Source of the DNA: Burkholderia sp. USMB20
GTDB taxonomy: Bacteria > Pseudomonadota > Gammaproteobacteria > Burkholderiales > Burkholderiaceae
Length of the DNA: 64,000 bases
NCBI RefSeq assembly: GCF_000949135.2
Contig: NZ_JTAN02000005.1
Coordinates: 1 to 64,000, forward strand
Direction: 5' to 3'
Shown: one piece after another, positions 36,174 through 44,612 of the stretch
How positions within the stretch are numbered: position 1 is the stretch's first letter
How the letters are laid out: every line of letters starts with the position of its first letter
Notes under the pieces: model-generated
Seen by the model: the letters and a program-made list of their open reading frames with translations, nothing else
The model's database searches: none
Told to the model about the DNA's origin: nothing
Position numbers and translations under genes: made by a program

Positions 36174-36701
36174 ATGACGAAGTACGACGAACGTTTCCGG
36201 CATCGAGTGGTTCAGGCGTATCTGACTGGAGAGGCAGGTACCAGGAGGCTTGCGCATCGGTTCGGTGTGGGCAGGACGATGATCCAACGTTGGGTGGCGA
36301 GCTATCGTGAGCATGGCGAAGAAGGGTTAAGCAAGAAACACGGCCATTACGACGCGCGATTCAAGCTATCAGTTCTCCAGCAGATGTGGCGCGATGAGCT
36401 GTCATATGCACAGGTGGCGGCGGTATTCGGTGTCCGCAACGAGCGAAGCATTCCGGTTTGGGAGCGCCTGTATCATGAGGGCGGTATAGAAGCCTTGACG
36501 CCTCGTCGCCGAGGGCGTCCCCCCAAGATGACCACCTTACCGCCACCGAAGCCTACCGACGATGCCGCGCAGAAAGAGCCGACCCGCGAGGAGCTACTCA
36601 AGGAAATCGTGTACTTGCGCGCGGAGGTGGCGTACCTAAAAAAGCTCGATGCGCTGCTGCAATCAAAGAAGCAGGCAGCGCCCAAGAAAAAGCGCAAATA
36701 G
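36174..36701 (+). CDS. IS3-family transposase OrfA
   Basis: 175 aa. Two HTH segments (RRLAHRFGVGRTMIQRWVASY; LSYAQVAAVFGVRNERSIPVW) and a C-terminal leucine-zipper-like helix (EELLKEIVYLRAEVAYLKKL). It ends in a Lys-rich tail whose codons AAG AAA AAG could allow -1 frameshifting into orfB to make the OrfAB transposase. Confidence 0.9.
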   Translation: MTKYDERFRHRVVQAYLTGEAGTRRLAHRFGVGRTMIQRWVASYREHGEEGLSKKHGHYDARFKLSVLQQMWRDELSYAQVAAVFGVRNERSIPVWERLYHEGGIEALTPRRRGRPPKMTTLPPPKPTDDAAQKEPTREELLKEIVYLRAEVAYLKKLDALLQSKKQAAPKKKRK

Positions 36702-37537
36702 TGCGTGAGCTCAGGCAGTGCTATCCGGTAGCCGCGCTACTGAAGGCGGCAGGTCTGGCACGCAGCACGTTCTATTACCAACTCAAGGCATTGGATGCAG
36801 GCGATCGGTATGCGGATCTCAAAGCGAAGATCCGAACCGTGTACGACCACCATAAGGGCCGTTACGGCTATCGGCGAATCACGGCAGCGATCCGGCAGGC
36901 CGGACATGCGATCAACCACAAGACCGTACAGCGGTTGATGGGACAGCTGCAGTTGAAATCTCTGGTGCGTCCGAAGAGATATCGCTCCTGGCGAGGCGAA
37001 GTCGGCCGTGTTGCCCCGAATCTACTGCGGCGCCAGTTTGATGCTGAACGCCCGAATCAGAAGTGGGTGACCGACGTGACTGAGTTCAATGTTGATGGCC
37101 AGAAGCTGTATCTGTCGCCGGTGATGGACTTGTACAACGGGGAAATCGTCGCTTACCAAATGGATGAGCGGCCGAGCTTCCAGTTGGTCAGCGGTATGTT
37201 GAAGAAGGCACTGGCCAAGCTCGATGATGAGGGGCGGCCGTTGCTGCATTCGGATCAAGGTTGGCAGTATCAGATGCCCGCATACCGTCGACTGTTGATG
37301 CAGCACGCGCTCACCCAGAGCATGTCGCGCCGAGGCAACTGCCTCGATAACGCAGCAATGGAGAGCTTCTTCGGCACGCTGAAGTCCGAGTGCTATCGGT
37401 TGACTCGCTTTGCAAACGTGGAGCAGTTGCGAGATGCATTGAGCCGGTACATCCATTACTACAACCACGAGCGCATCAAGCTCAAATTAAATGGGCTGAG
37501 TCCCGTGCAATACAGAACTCAGCCCTCGGCCGCCTAG
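36701..37537 (+). CDS. IS3-family transposase OrfB (DDE integrase)
   Basis: 278 aa from a GTG, but more likely produced as an OrfAB fusion. The rve integrase core is complete: DVTEFNVDG (first Asp), LLHSDQGWQYQ (second Asp) and SRRGNCLDNAAMESFFGTLKSE (Glu, with the NAxxE spacing). HTH_21 region in GRYGYRRITAAIRQAGHAIN. Confidence 0.93.
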   Translation: MRELRQCYPVAALLKAAGLARSTFYYQLKALDAGDRYADLKAKIRTVYDHHKGRYGYRRITAAIRQAGHAINHKTVQRLMGQLQLKSLVRPKRYRSWRGEVGRVAPNLLRRQFDAERPNQKWVTDVTEFNVDGQKLYLSPVMDLYNGEIVAYQMDERPSFQLVSGMLKKALAKLDDEGRPLLHSDQGWQYQMPAYRRLLMQHALTQSMSRRGNCLDNAAMESFFGTLKSECYRLTRFANVEQLRDALSRYIHYYNHERIKLKLNGLSPVQYRTQPSAA

Positions 37538-37606
37538 GCTTCAACCGTCCAACTTCGTGGGGTCAGTTCACACCGGCCCGTTTGCGTTCAATGGGCGCCG
37601 CGATCG

Positions 37607-37690
37607 TCAGAACAGGTGCGTCACCAGATAGAACAGCAGCAGCACGCCGATCGGTACGCCGAGCAGCCAGGCGATCAGATACTTGCCCAT
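37607..37690 (-). CDS. Very small membrane protein (27 aa)
   Basis: Reads MGKYLIAWLLGVPIGVLLLF then YLVTHLF and stop. One hydrophobic helix covers almost the whole peptide. GAGGA lies 8 bp before the ATG. It is the last gene of a probable operon with csbD-like, BON and Pro-rich genes (63-bp gap). Such peptides often accompany envelope stress genes; function unknown. Confidence 0.65.
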   Translation of the reverse strand: MGKYLIAWLLGVPIGVLLLFYLVTHLF

Positions 37691-37753
37691 GTCGTTGTCC
37701 TCTTCATGGCCGCGACGCGGGATGCGCCGCGGCGGGGTGAGACGACCGGCGCG

Positions 37754-37951
37754 TTACAGCTCGCGATCGAATTCCTTCAACTGCTTCTCGGCTTCGTCGC
37801 GCGCAATCCCGTAACGCTCCTGGATCCTGCCGGAGAGGTAGTCGCGGTTGCCTTCGGCGACCTTCAGGTCATCGTCGGTCAGCTTGCCCCACTTCGCCTT
37901 CATCTTGCCGGTCAGCTGCTTCCATTGACCCTTGATCTTGTCCTCGTTCAT
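37754..37951 (-). CDS. CsbD-family stress protein, copy 1
   Basis: 65 aa, hydrophilic and helical. The family start NEDKIKGQWKQLTGKMKAKWGKLTDDDL is evident, so it belongs to the CsbD/YjbJ group, abundant general-stress proteins of unknown biochemistry. A second, divergent CsbD lies at 40671. Confidence 0.9.
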   Translation of the reverse strand: MNEDKIKGQWKQLTGKMKAKWGKLTDDDLKVAEGNRDYLSGRIQERYGIARDEAEKQLKEFDREL

Positions 37952-38006
37952 GATGCGCTCCTGTCATAAGGGGAGAAAAAAGTGCGGCACGCGGCCGCGT
38001 GATAGC

Positions 38007-38351
38007 TCAGGCCTTCGCCTTCAGGCCGGCTGCGTCGACGTGCTTCACGCCCTTGATCGAGCGCGTCGCGGCGACGGCCTTCTTCACCGCGATCCTCGAC
38101 GGCAGCACGCCCGTCAGCGTGACGACGCCGTCGACCGTCTTCACGCTGATGTGCGTACTCTTCACGCCCTCGGTGGTCGCGAGTTCGCTCTTCACCTTGG
38201 TCGTGATCCACGTGTCGGTGACGGGCTGGTTCGATTCCGTTTTCATGCCTTCGTCGGACGACGATGCCTGTGCGTTCGTGAGCGGGGCGGCGCAAAGCAG
38301 GAACGCCGCGCTGACGGCGAGTAACGCCGACAGGTTCGAGGTCTTGTTCAT
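38007..38351 (-). CDS. BON-domain periplasmic protein
   Basis: 114 aa. Signal peptide (LSALLAVSAAFLLCAAPLTNAQA) then one BON domain (TDTWITTKVKSELATTEGV, ISVKTVDGVVTLTGVL). OsmY-like; BON domains bind membranes and help during osmotic or envelope stress. Second gene of the small operon running left from 38575. Confidence 0.88.
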   Translation of the reverse strand: MNKTSNLSALLAVSAAFLLCAAPLTNAQASSSDEGMKTESNQPVTDTWITTKVKSELATTEGVKSTHISVKTVDGVVTLTGVLPSRIAVKKAVAATRSIKGVKHVDAAGLKAKA

Positions 38352-38410
38352 GGGATGTGCTCCTTCGATTGACGTGATGGATGGGCGAGTCGGTGCAGGC
38401 GCGCCGCGCG

Positions 38411-38575
38411 TCATCGCGCGATCGGCGTGTCGTAGCCAGGCTCGCGCGGCGGCATGTCCGGGCGCGGCACGTCGGGCGGCAGCGGCACCGGCGGATCGGT
38501 GCCGGGCGACGGTTCGGGCGGATTGTCCGGAGCCGGCTCGGGCCGCGTCGGATCGGGTGTCTGATGCAGCTTCAT
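38411..38575 (-). CDS. Proline-rich small protein (54 aa)
   Basis: A strong ribosome binding site (GAGGAGG) lies 7 bp upstream of the ATG. The sequence is about one-third proline, with PP and acidic residues (TPDPTRPEPAPDNPPEPSP), likely disordered. No signal peptide. First gene of the probable operon Pro-rich > BON > CsbD > 27-aa peptide. Confidence 0.6.
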   Translation of the reverse strand: MKLHQTPDPTRPEPAPDNPPEPSPGTDPPVPLPPDVPRPDMPPREPGYDTPIAR

Positions 38576-38979
38576 CAGTTGGTCCTCCTCTGCGGTATGG
38601 AAGGGCAGCGCGTGAGCGCCGATGCAGTACCAGCGTACCGGCGCGAACGCACGCGGGCATCGCGCAAATTCACCGGATCGGCTAGTGCGTTTGCACGGGG
38701 ACGGAACGGGGAAGCGGGAACGGGAAATGCGTCGTGACACGCGCGATGCGGGACGACAGGCGCGGGAGGTGCGCCGCGCGCCGCTTGGCGGGATGGCGCA
38801 CGCAGGCGGCGCGGCATGCGAATGTACTATTGCGCAGGGTGCATCCGCGCCTCTCGACCGCGTCGACCGCACGCGATCATCGCGGCGCGCGCCGGCCGCA
38901 CATGTCGGCGCTTATCGGCGCTTATCGGCGCGGCGGCGACCCGCCCGGCAACAATATCGACCACGTGGATCACCGATCA
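38576..38979. promoter_or_regulatory. Divergent promoter region of the stress module
   Basis: 404 bp between the Pro-rich gene (minus) and the PAS-LuxR gene (plus). Holds the 31-bp dyad at 38818-38848. No gene recognised; the LuxR frame stays open to the left but has no start signals. Confidence 0.5.
38818..38848. promoter_or_regulatory. 31-bp dyad, site 1 of the PAS-LuxR regulon
   Basis: GCGAATGTACT-N9-GGTGCATCCGC. The arms pair with three mismatches. It matches site 2 (40538-40568) in both arms and in the 9-bp spacing. Confidence 0.6.
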
Positions 38980-40515
38980 ATGGACGAACGAGTCAACGAA
39001 CAGGTGCTCAAGTCGCATACCGACCGGCGCCAGTTGCATCAGATCATCGCGGGGCTCACCGAGGGCGTGATCCTCATCGAACCCGACCAGCGCATCGTAT
39101 GGGCGAACGAGGCCGCGCTCGCGATGCACGGCGTGACCGAGCTCGACGCGCTCGGCGCGGACGTCACCGAGTATCGCGAGCGCTTCCGGCTGCGCTACCG
39201 GAACAACCGTCCGGTGCGCGACGGCCACTATCCGATGGACCGCGTGATCGCGGGCGAGGAGTTCAGCGACGTGACGGTCGAAGTCGAATCGGCGGCCGAC
39301 GAGAACGTGAGCTGGGTCCACCGGATCCGCAGCCTCGTGCTGACGAACGCGGCCGGCGAGCCCGACTGTCTCGCGCTCGTGCTGCACGATGCGACCGAAT
39401 GGGCGAGCGCCGAGGACCGCTTCGAGCGCACGTTCAACGCGAACCCGGCGCCGGCCGTGATCTGCCGGCTCGACGACCTGCGCTACGTGAAGGTCAATCA
39501 AGGCTTCCTCGAGATGACGGGCCATGCGCGCGACGACGTGCTCGGCCGCTCCGTCTACGAACTCGACGTGCTCGAACAGGCCGAGCGGCGCGAACTCGCG
39601 ATCGAGCGGCTGGGCGAGGGCGCGACGATCCCGCAGATGGAGGCCGTGCTCAAGCGCGCGGACGGCGGCACGAAGGCGGTGGTGGTCGCCGGGCAGCCGA
39701 TCGACATGAACGGCGAGCCATGCATGCTGTTCACGTTCATGGATCTCGAGCCGCGCAAGCAGGCCGAGCTCGCGCTGCGGCAGAGCGAGGAGCGCTTCGC
39801 GAAGGCGTTCCGGATGGCGCCGGTCGCGACCGCGATCGTCACGGCCGACGGTTTCGTGCTGCTCGACGTGAACGACGCGTTCGTCGGGATGGCCGGCCAT
39901 GCGCGCGACGACCTGCTCGGCAAGTCCGCGGACGAGATCGGCCTGTGGGCCGAACGCGGCGCACGGCAGTGCATCGACACGCAACTCGCGCGCGACGGCA
40001 ACGTGCGCAACGCAGATGTGCAGATCCGGACGCGCGACGGCGACGTGCGCGATTGCGTCGTGTCGGCCGAGCCGGTCGCGATTCACGGGCAGGATTGCCT
40101 GCTGATCGCGCTGCTCGACATCAGCGATCGCAAGCGCACCGAGATGGAACTCGTCTATGCGATCGAGACCGCGATGCAGGATGCGTCGTGGTTCAGCCGC
40201 ACGCTGATCGAAAAACTGGCGAACGTGCGGCGCGCGAATGCGCCGGACGCGGGCGCGCAGTTGTCGGACCTCACCGCGCGCGAGCGCGACGTGTTCGACC
40301 TGCTGTGTCACGGCCTCGCCGACAAGGAGATCGCCGGCCGTCTCGGGCTCGCGCCGAACACGGTCCGCAATCACGTCGCGACGATCTACGCGAAGCTCGA
40401 CGTGCATAGCCGCGGGGAGGCGATCGTGTGGGCGCGCGAGCGCGGGATTGTCGGCACGTCCGACGCGAACGGTGCGCGAGGCGAGAAAGCTGCCGACAAG
40501 AACGGCAAGAACTGA
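38980..40515 (+). CDS. Multi-PAS LuxR-family transcriptional regulator
   Basis: 511 aa. Three PAS-like domains, roughly residues 20-150 (GLTEGVILIEPDQRIVWANE), 150-275 (FERTFNANPAPAVICRLDD, then FMDLEPRKQAE) and 280-400 (FAKAFRMAPVATAIVTADG, then LLDISDRKRTE), and a C-terminal GerE HTH (LTARERDVFDLLCHGLADKE; GLAPNTVRNHVATIYAKL). No kinase or receiver domain. The ATG at 38980 is chosen at the start of the helical lead-in; no strong ribosome binding site is seen, so the start is uncertain. It lies between two CsbD genes, each associated with the dyad. Confidence 0.82.
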   Translation: MDERVNEQVLKSHTDRRQLHQIIAGLTEGVILIEPDQRIVWANEAALAMHGVTELDALGADVTEYRERFRLRYRNNRPVRDGHYPMDRVIAGEEFSDVTVEVESAADENVSWVHRIRSLVLTNAAGEPDCLALVLHDATEWASAEDRFERTFNANPAPAVICRLDDLRYVKVNQGFLEMTGHARDDVLGRSVYELDVLEQAERRELAIERLGEGATIPQMEAVLKRADGGTKAVVVAGQPIDMNGEPCMLFTFMDLEPRKQAELALRQSEERFAKAFRMAPVATAIVTADGFVLLDVNDAFVGMAGHARDDLLGKSADEIGLWAERGARQCIDTQLARDGNVRNADVQIRTRDGDVRDCVVSAEPVAIHGQDCLLIALLDISDRKRTEMELVYAIETAMQDASWFSRTLIEKLANVRRANAPDAGAQLSDLTARERDVFDLLCHGLADKEIAGRLGLAPNTVRNHVATIYAKLDVHSRGEAIVWARERGIVGTSDANGARGEKAADKNGKN

Positions 40516-40537
40516 CGCCGGCCGTCGGGCCATCGGT

Positions 40538-40568
40538 GCGAATGCACCATGCAGGCTGGTGCATCCGC
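40538..40568. promoter_or_regulatory. 31-bp dyad, site 2 of the PAS-LuxR regulon
   Basis: GCGAATGCACC-N9-GGTGCATCCGC, near-perfect 11-bp arms (one mismatch). It lies 103 bp upstream of the second CsbD gene. Confidence 0.65.
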
Positions 40569-40670
40569 ATCTGCCGCGCGCGGCGCGCGGCTGCGATCCT
40601 GTCCACTCGGCGGTGCGGCGCGGGCTGCCGTGCCGTCGTCTCTCTCCCCAACTCATCGCAGGAGACGACC

Positions 40671-40862
40671 ATGGACAGGAATCGCATCGAAGGCAAGCTC
40701 AAACAGGTGAAGGGTTCGGTCAAGGAAGCGCTCGGCAAGGTGACGGGCGACCGCGAGACGGAAGCGGAAGGCGTGGCGGAGCAGCAGGCCGGCAAGCGTC
40801 AGGAGCAGGCCGGCGAGGCGGCCGATGCGGAGCGCAAGCAGACGGGTACCGACCGGCATTGA
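40671..40862 (+). CDS. CsbD-family stress protein, copy 2
   Basis: 63 aa. Start MDRNRIEGKLKQVKGSVKEALGKV is the canonical CsbD pattern; the rest is Glu/Gln/Ala-rich and helical. GGAG lies at a good distance before the ATG. Preceded by dyad site 2, so probably under the PAS-LuxR regulator. Confidence 0.9.
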   Translation: MDRNRIEGKLKQVKGSVKEALGKVTGDRETEAEGVAEQQAGKRQEQAGEAADAERKQTGTDRH

Positions 40863-41290
40863 GCGGCACCGGGCGTCATTGATCGAATCGCGCGATGTGC
40901 GCTGCGTTGCCGCCGTGTGGCACGGCGATGATTCTCCATCGGCATGACCCGACGCGGCCTTGGGGCAACGGTACGTGCGCGCATCCCGCTCGATGCGTTT
41001 GCTTCCAGGCCGCCGTCGCACGGGCCGCGGATCGGTGGCACGGGCACTTGATGACAATTCCTCACAACATAGTTCCGATATTTCGTTTGCTGCACGCGTA
41101 TTGGCTACCCACAATCGGTTCACCTCTTTCGCGCTGACAGGTTCCCCGGAGACGGAACCGCGGTGATCGACCGGCAGGCGATGCGCCATCGGCGCCGCCC
41201 CGGCGACAAAAAAATTCACCGGCACGCGGGAGGTCGCCGGCGCGCGATGGTCGCGCGTCGCATCCCGACCCACAGAAGAAGGATTGGCCG
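40863..41290. other. Intergenic region, no gene seen
   Basis: 428 bp between CsbD copy 2 and the ABC binding protein. A mildly AT-richer part around 41050-41110 could hold a promoter. No dyad or terminator stood out. Confidence 0.4.
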
Positions 41291-42442
41291 ATGACGTTCC
41301 GCATTCGTTCGCTTTCCGGCATTGCATTGACCGCCGCGATTCTCGCGTTCCAGACGGGCGCGGCCCATGCGCAGGAAACCGTCGTCAAGGTCGGCGTGGC
41401 CGTGCCGCTGACCGGCGGCGGCGCCGCGTATGGCAAGGACATCGAGAACGGCGTGCGCATGGCCGTCGACGAGGCGAACGCCGCGCACCCGACGATCGGC
41501 GGCAAGCCGGTGAAATTCGTCGTCGCGTCGCAGGACGACCAGAGCGATCCGCGCATCGGCGTGCAGGCCGCGCAGCAGCTGACCGACGCGCAGGTGGCCG
41601 TCGTGGTCGGCCACTTCAATTCGGGCACGACGCTGCCCGCGTCGAAGATCTACGCGAAGGCCGGCATTCCGATGATCACGCCGTCGGCCACCAATCCCGA
41701 CATCACGCGCGCCGGTCTCGGCACCGTGTACCGCGTGATCGCGACCGACGCGCAGAACGCCGGCAATGCCGGTGCGTATGCGGCGAGCGTGACCAAGGCG
41801 AAGCGCATCGCGATCATCGACGACCGCACCGCGTTCGGCCAGGGCGAAGCCGACGAATTCGAGAAGGCCGCGAAGGCGAACGGCGGCACGATCGTCGCGC
41901 GCGAATTCACGAACGACAAGGCCGTCGACTTCAGCGCGCAGCTCACGAAGATCAAGAGCACGAATGCCGACCTGGTGTTCTTCGGCGGCCTCGACGCGCA
42001 GTCGGCGATGCTGGTCAAGCGCATGCGCCAGCTCGGCATCCGCGCGCAGTTCCTGGCCGGCGGCGGCGTGATGAACGCGAACTTCATCAAGCTCGCGGGC
42101 AATGCGGCCGAAGGCGCGTCCGTGTGGGAATACGGGCAGCCGCTGTCGCGTCTCGCGAAGGGCAAGCAGTTCGAAACGAAATTCAAGCAGAAGTACGGCG
42201 TCGACATGCTCGCGTATGCGCCGTTCGCGTACGACGCGACGTGGATCGCGATCAACGCGATGCAGAAGGCGAACTCGACGAAGCCGGCCGATTTCAACGG
42301 CGCGCTGAAGGGCACGCGCTACGACGGCATCACCGGCACGATCGCGTTCACGAACACGGGCGACCTGAAGAACCCGAGCTCGACGCTGTATGAAGTGAAG
42401 AACGCCGCGTGGCAGCCCGTCACCACGCAAACGGCGGACTGA
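41291..42442 (+). CDS. ABC transporter substrate-binding protein, LivK-like
   Basis: 383 aa. Signal peptide ends in GAAHAQ; the mature part begins TVVKVGVAVPLTGGGAAYGK, the branched-chain amino-acid binding-protein pattern, with GHFNSGTTLPAS and PSATNP in the ligand cleft. No permease or ATPase genes are adjacent, so it must use a transporter elsewhere. The downstream FAD oxidoreductase suggests an amino-acid-like ligand. Confidence 0.88.
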   Translation: MTFRIRSLSGIALTAAILAFQTGAAHAQETVVKVGVAVPLTGGGAAYGKDIENGVRMAVDEANAAHPTIGGKPVKFVVASQDDQSDPRIGVQAAQQLTDAQVAVVVGHFNSGTTLPASKIYAKAGIPMITPSATNPDITRAGLGTVYRVIATDAQNAGNAGAYAASVTKAKRIAIIDDRTAFGQGEADEFEKAAKANGGTIVAREFTNDKAVDFSAQLTKIKSTNADLVFFGGLDAQSAMLVKRMRQLGIRAQFLAGGGVMNANFIKLAGNAAEGASVWEYGQPLSRLAKGKQFETKFKQKYGVDMLAYAPFAYDATWIAINAMQKANSTKPADFNGALKGTRYDGITGTIAFTNTGDLKNPSSTLYEVKNAAWQPVTTQTAD

Positions 42443-42652
42443 GTACCCGAATTACCCGAACGCGCGCGGACTTTCGCGGCGCGCCCGGACGTGCTGAAAT
42501 AGCCAGAGCGATCGGATGCGATCGCGGCGCATGTCGGGGCGATTCGCCGGGTGGTCACGGTCCGCCGCGCACGGCGCCGCGCGCGACGCGGCACGAACAA
42601 CCTTCGGGCGCGGCCGGCCGGCCGCGCCTTTCACGTGCAACTGGAGTCAGTC

Positions 42653-43825
42653 GTGAGTTCTCAAGTCGTCATCGTCGGCGGTGGTGTGATCGGCAGCTCG
42701 ATCGCCTATTTCCTGCGTGCTACCGATCCGACGGTGTCCGTCACCGTCATCGAACGCGATCCCACCTATGCGAAATCGTCGTCGGCGCTGTCGGCCGCGT
42801 CGATTCGCCAGCAGTTCTCGACGCCGCTGTCGATCGAGATGTCGCTGTTCGGGATCGACTTCCTGCGCACGATCGGCGAGCGGCTCGAGGTCGACGGCAC
42901 GCGGCCGTCGATCGATCTGCATGAAGGCGGCTACCTGTTTCTCGCGACGCCGGCTGGTGACGCGACGCTGCGCGAGAACCATGCGCTGCAGACGCAGCTC
43001 GGTGCCGATATCCGGTTGATGGATCGCGACGCGCTGCGCGCGAAGTTTCCCTGGCTGAACGTCGACGATCTCGTGTCGGGCGCCTATGGCGCGAGCGGCG
43101 AAGGGTGGTTCGACGGTTACGGGCTCGTGCAGGCGCTGCGCAAGAAGGCGCAGGCGCTCGGCGCGCGGTATGTGCCGGCCGATGTGACCGGCGTCGTGCG
43201 CGATGGTCGCAAGATCACGCACGTGGTGACGAACGACGGCGAGCGCTACGCATGCGACACGCTCGTCAACGCGGCCGGTGCGTGGACGCGCACGCTGTCG
43301 TCGATGATGGGCATCGACATTCCCGTGTACGCGCGGCGTCGCAGCATCTTCAACGTGTCGTCGCCGGCGAAGCTCACCGATTGCCCGCTGCTGATCGATC
43401 CGACCGGTGTGTATTTCCGGCCGGAAGGGCGCACGTATATCTGCGGGACGTCGCCGAGCCCCGATCGCGACCCGGACGACCTGCCGCTCGACGAGGTCGA
43501 TCACGACCTATTCGACGAGGTGATCTGGCCGACGCTCGCGAATCGCGTGCCGGAGTTCGAAGCGCTGCGCGTGGAGAATTGCTGGTCCGGGTACTACGAG
43601 TACAACGTGTTCGATCACAACGCGATCATCGGGTATCACCCCGAGCTCGCCAACGTCGTGTTCGCGAACGGGTATAGCGGGCACGGGCTGCAGCAAGGGC
43701 CCGCAACCGGGCGTGGGGTGAGTGAACTGATCCTGGGCGGGCGATATGAATCGCTCGACCTGTCGTCGCTCGGCTGGGAGCGTGTGCTCGAAAACCGGCC
43801 GATCGTCGAAAAGAACGTCGTGTAG
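42653..43825 (+). CDS. FAD-dependent oxidoreductase (DAO / glycine oxidase-like)
   Basis: 390 aa from a GTG supported by CTGGAG. N-terminal Rossmann motif VVIVGGGVIGSSIAYFL, the mid segment GAYGASGEGWFDGYGLVQAL and the C-terminal FANGYSGHGLQQGPATGRG typical of the DAO family. It oxidises an amine or amino acid, substrate unknown. The binding protein upstream and the betaine-type operon beside it suggest N-methylated or D-amino acids (inference). Ends at a good terminator. Confidence 0.85.
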   Translation: MSSQVVIVGGGVIGSSIAYFLRATDPTVSVTVIERDPTYAKSSSALSAASIRQQFSTPLSIEMSLFGIDFLRTIGERLEVDGTRPSIDLHEGGYLFLATPAGDATLRENHALQTQLGADIRLMDRDALRAKFPWLNVDDLVSGAYGASGEGWFDGYGLVQALRKKAQALGARYVPADVTGVVRDGRKITHVVTNDGERYACDTLVNAAGAWTRTLSSMMGIDIPVYARRRSIFNVSSPAKLTDCPLLIDPTGVYFRPEGRTYICGTSPSPDRDPDDLPLDEVDHDLFDEVIWPTLANRVPEFEALRVENCWSGYYEYNVFDHNAIIGYHPELANVVFANGYSGHGLQQGPATGRGVSELILGGRYESLDLSSLGWERVLENRPIVEKNVV

Positions 43826-43884
43826 CGCGGCGTGACCGCCCGGTGTGTGGTGGGCGGGATTCTCCTTGTGTCTCAATCTGATTG

Positions 43885-43909
43885 GCCCGGCTTTGCCGGG
43901 CTTTTTTTT
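43885..43909 (+). terminator. Rho-independent terminator after the FAD oxidoreductase gene
   Basis: GCCCGGC-TTT-GCCGGGC followed by eight T. Located 60 bp after the stop, before the convergent PAS-LuxR gene. Confidence 0.9.
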
Positions 43910-43951
43910 GTCTGAGCGGGAGGCCGGAGGCGTCGTTCCGGCACGTGCGCT

Positions 43952-44524
43952 TCACGCCAGCAAGCAAGCGATCAGATCGTGCGTTGTGCGCACCTCGTAC
44001 TTCCTCAACAAGCTCGCACGATGAATATCGACCGTGCGCGGGCTGATGTTCAGCTCCTTGCCGATTTCCTTGCTGGTGAGCCCGTGAACCAGGAATGCCG
44101 CGACGTCGCGCTCGCGATCGGTCAACGTGCTGGCGACGTCGGGATGCTTCGCGTCGCCCGACAGGTCGGTGAAGGTCCAGACGGCCAGCTCGAAAGGCCG
44201 CTTCGGGTTGTAGCCGAAGCCGCACACGGTGACCCAGAAATGGCTGCCGTCGACGCGGCGCATGATGCGATCGTCGCTGAACCCCGCACGCTTCGCGAGC
44301 AGCGGCGCGAGGCGACGGCCGGTCGTCGCGAAGTCCTTCTGCTGCGGATACAGCTTCGCGAACGACTGGTCGATGATGTCGTCGCGGGTCGCCCTGAACA
44401 ATTGCAGCGCCTTCTCGTTGCAGTCGATCATGATGCGCTCTTTCGCCACGATCGCGGCGACGGGAAGATGCCTGAAGAGATCTTCGTAGTCGAGGCTTGG
44501 CATCGTGTCGGTCATGTTCGGCAT
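43952..44524 (-). CDS. PAS-LuxR (FixJ-like) transcriptional regulator
   Basis: 190 aa. N-terminal PAS domain (LFRHLPVAAIVAKERIMIDCN to FELAVWTFTDLSG) and C-terminal GerE HTH (LTDRERDVAAFLVHGLTSKE; NISPRTVDIHRASLLRKY). GGAG lies 12 bp upstream of the ATG at 44524; a second Met three codons later is possible. Follows the DUF5943 gene by 88 bp, so it may be the end of that operon and its regulator. Confidence 0.85.
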   Translation of the reverse strand: MPNMTDTMPSLDYEDLFRHLPVAAIVAKERIMIDCNEKALQLFRATRDDIIDQSFAKLYPQQKDFATTGRRLAPLLAKRAGFSDDRIMRRVDGSHFWVTVCGFGYNPKRPFELAVWTFTDLSGDAKHPDVASTLTDRERDVAAFLVHGLTSKEIGKELNISPRTVDIHRASLLRKYEVRTTHDLIACLLA

Positions 44525-44612
44525 CGGGTCGGCGGCTCCGAACCGTGTTCGGACCCAGGCTATCGGGCAGGTTCGCTCCTGTCGGATTGTAGCCGTAGCG
44601 CTTGCAGCACAT

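Larger units (their letters stand above)
36124..37570 (+). mobile_element. IS3-family insertion sequence (IS150-like)
   Basis: 1447 bp. Terminal inverted repeats of about 24 bp begin TGAACTG and end in GTTGGAC (left 36124-36147, right 37547-37570). Flanked by a 3-bp target duplication CAC (36121-36123 and 37571-37573). Carries orfA and orfB overlapping by one base in the -1 frame. Ends and both genes look intact, so the element may be active. It sits in the 3' arm of a terminator. Confidence 0.93.
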
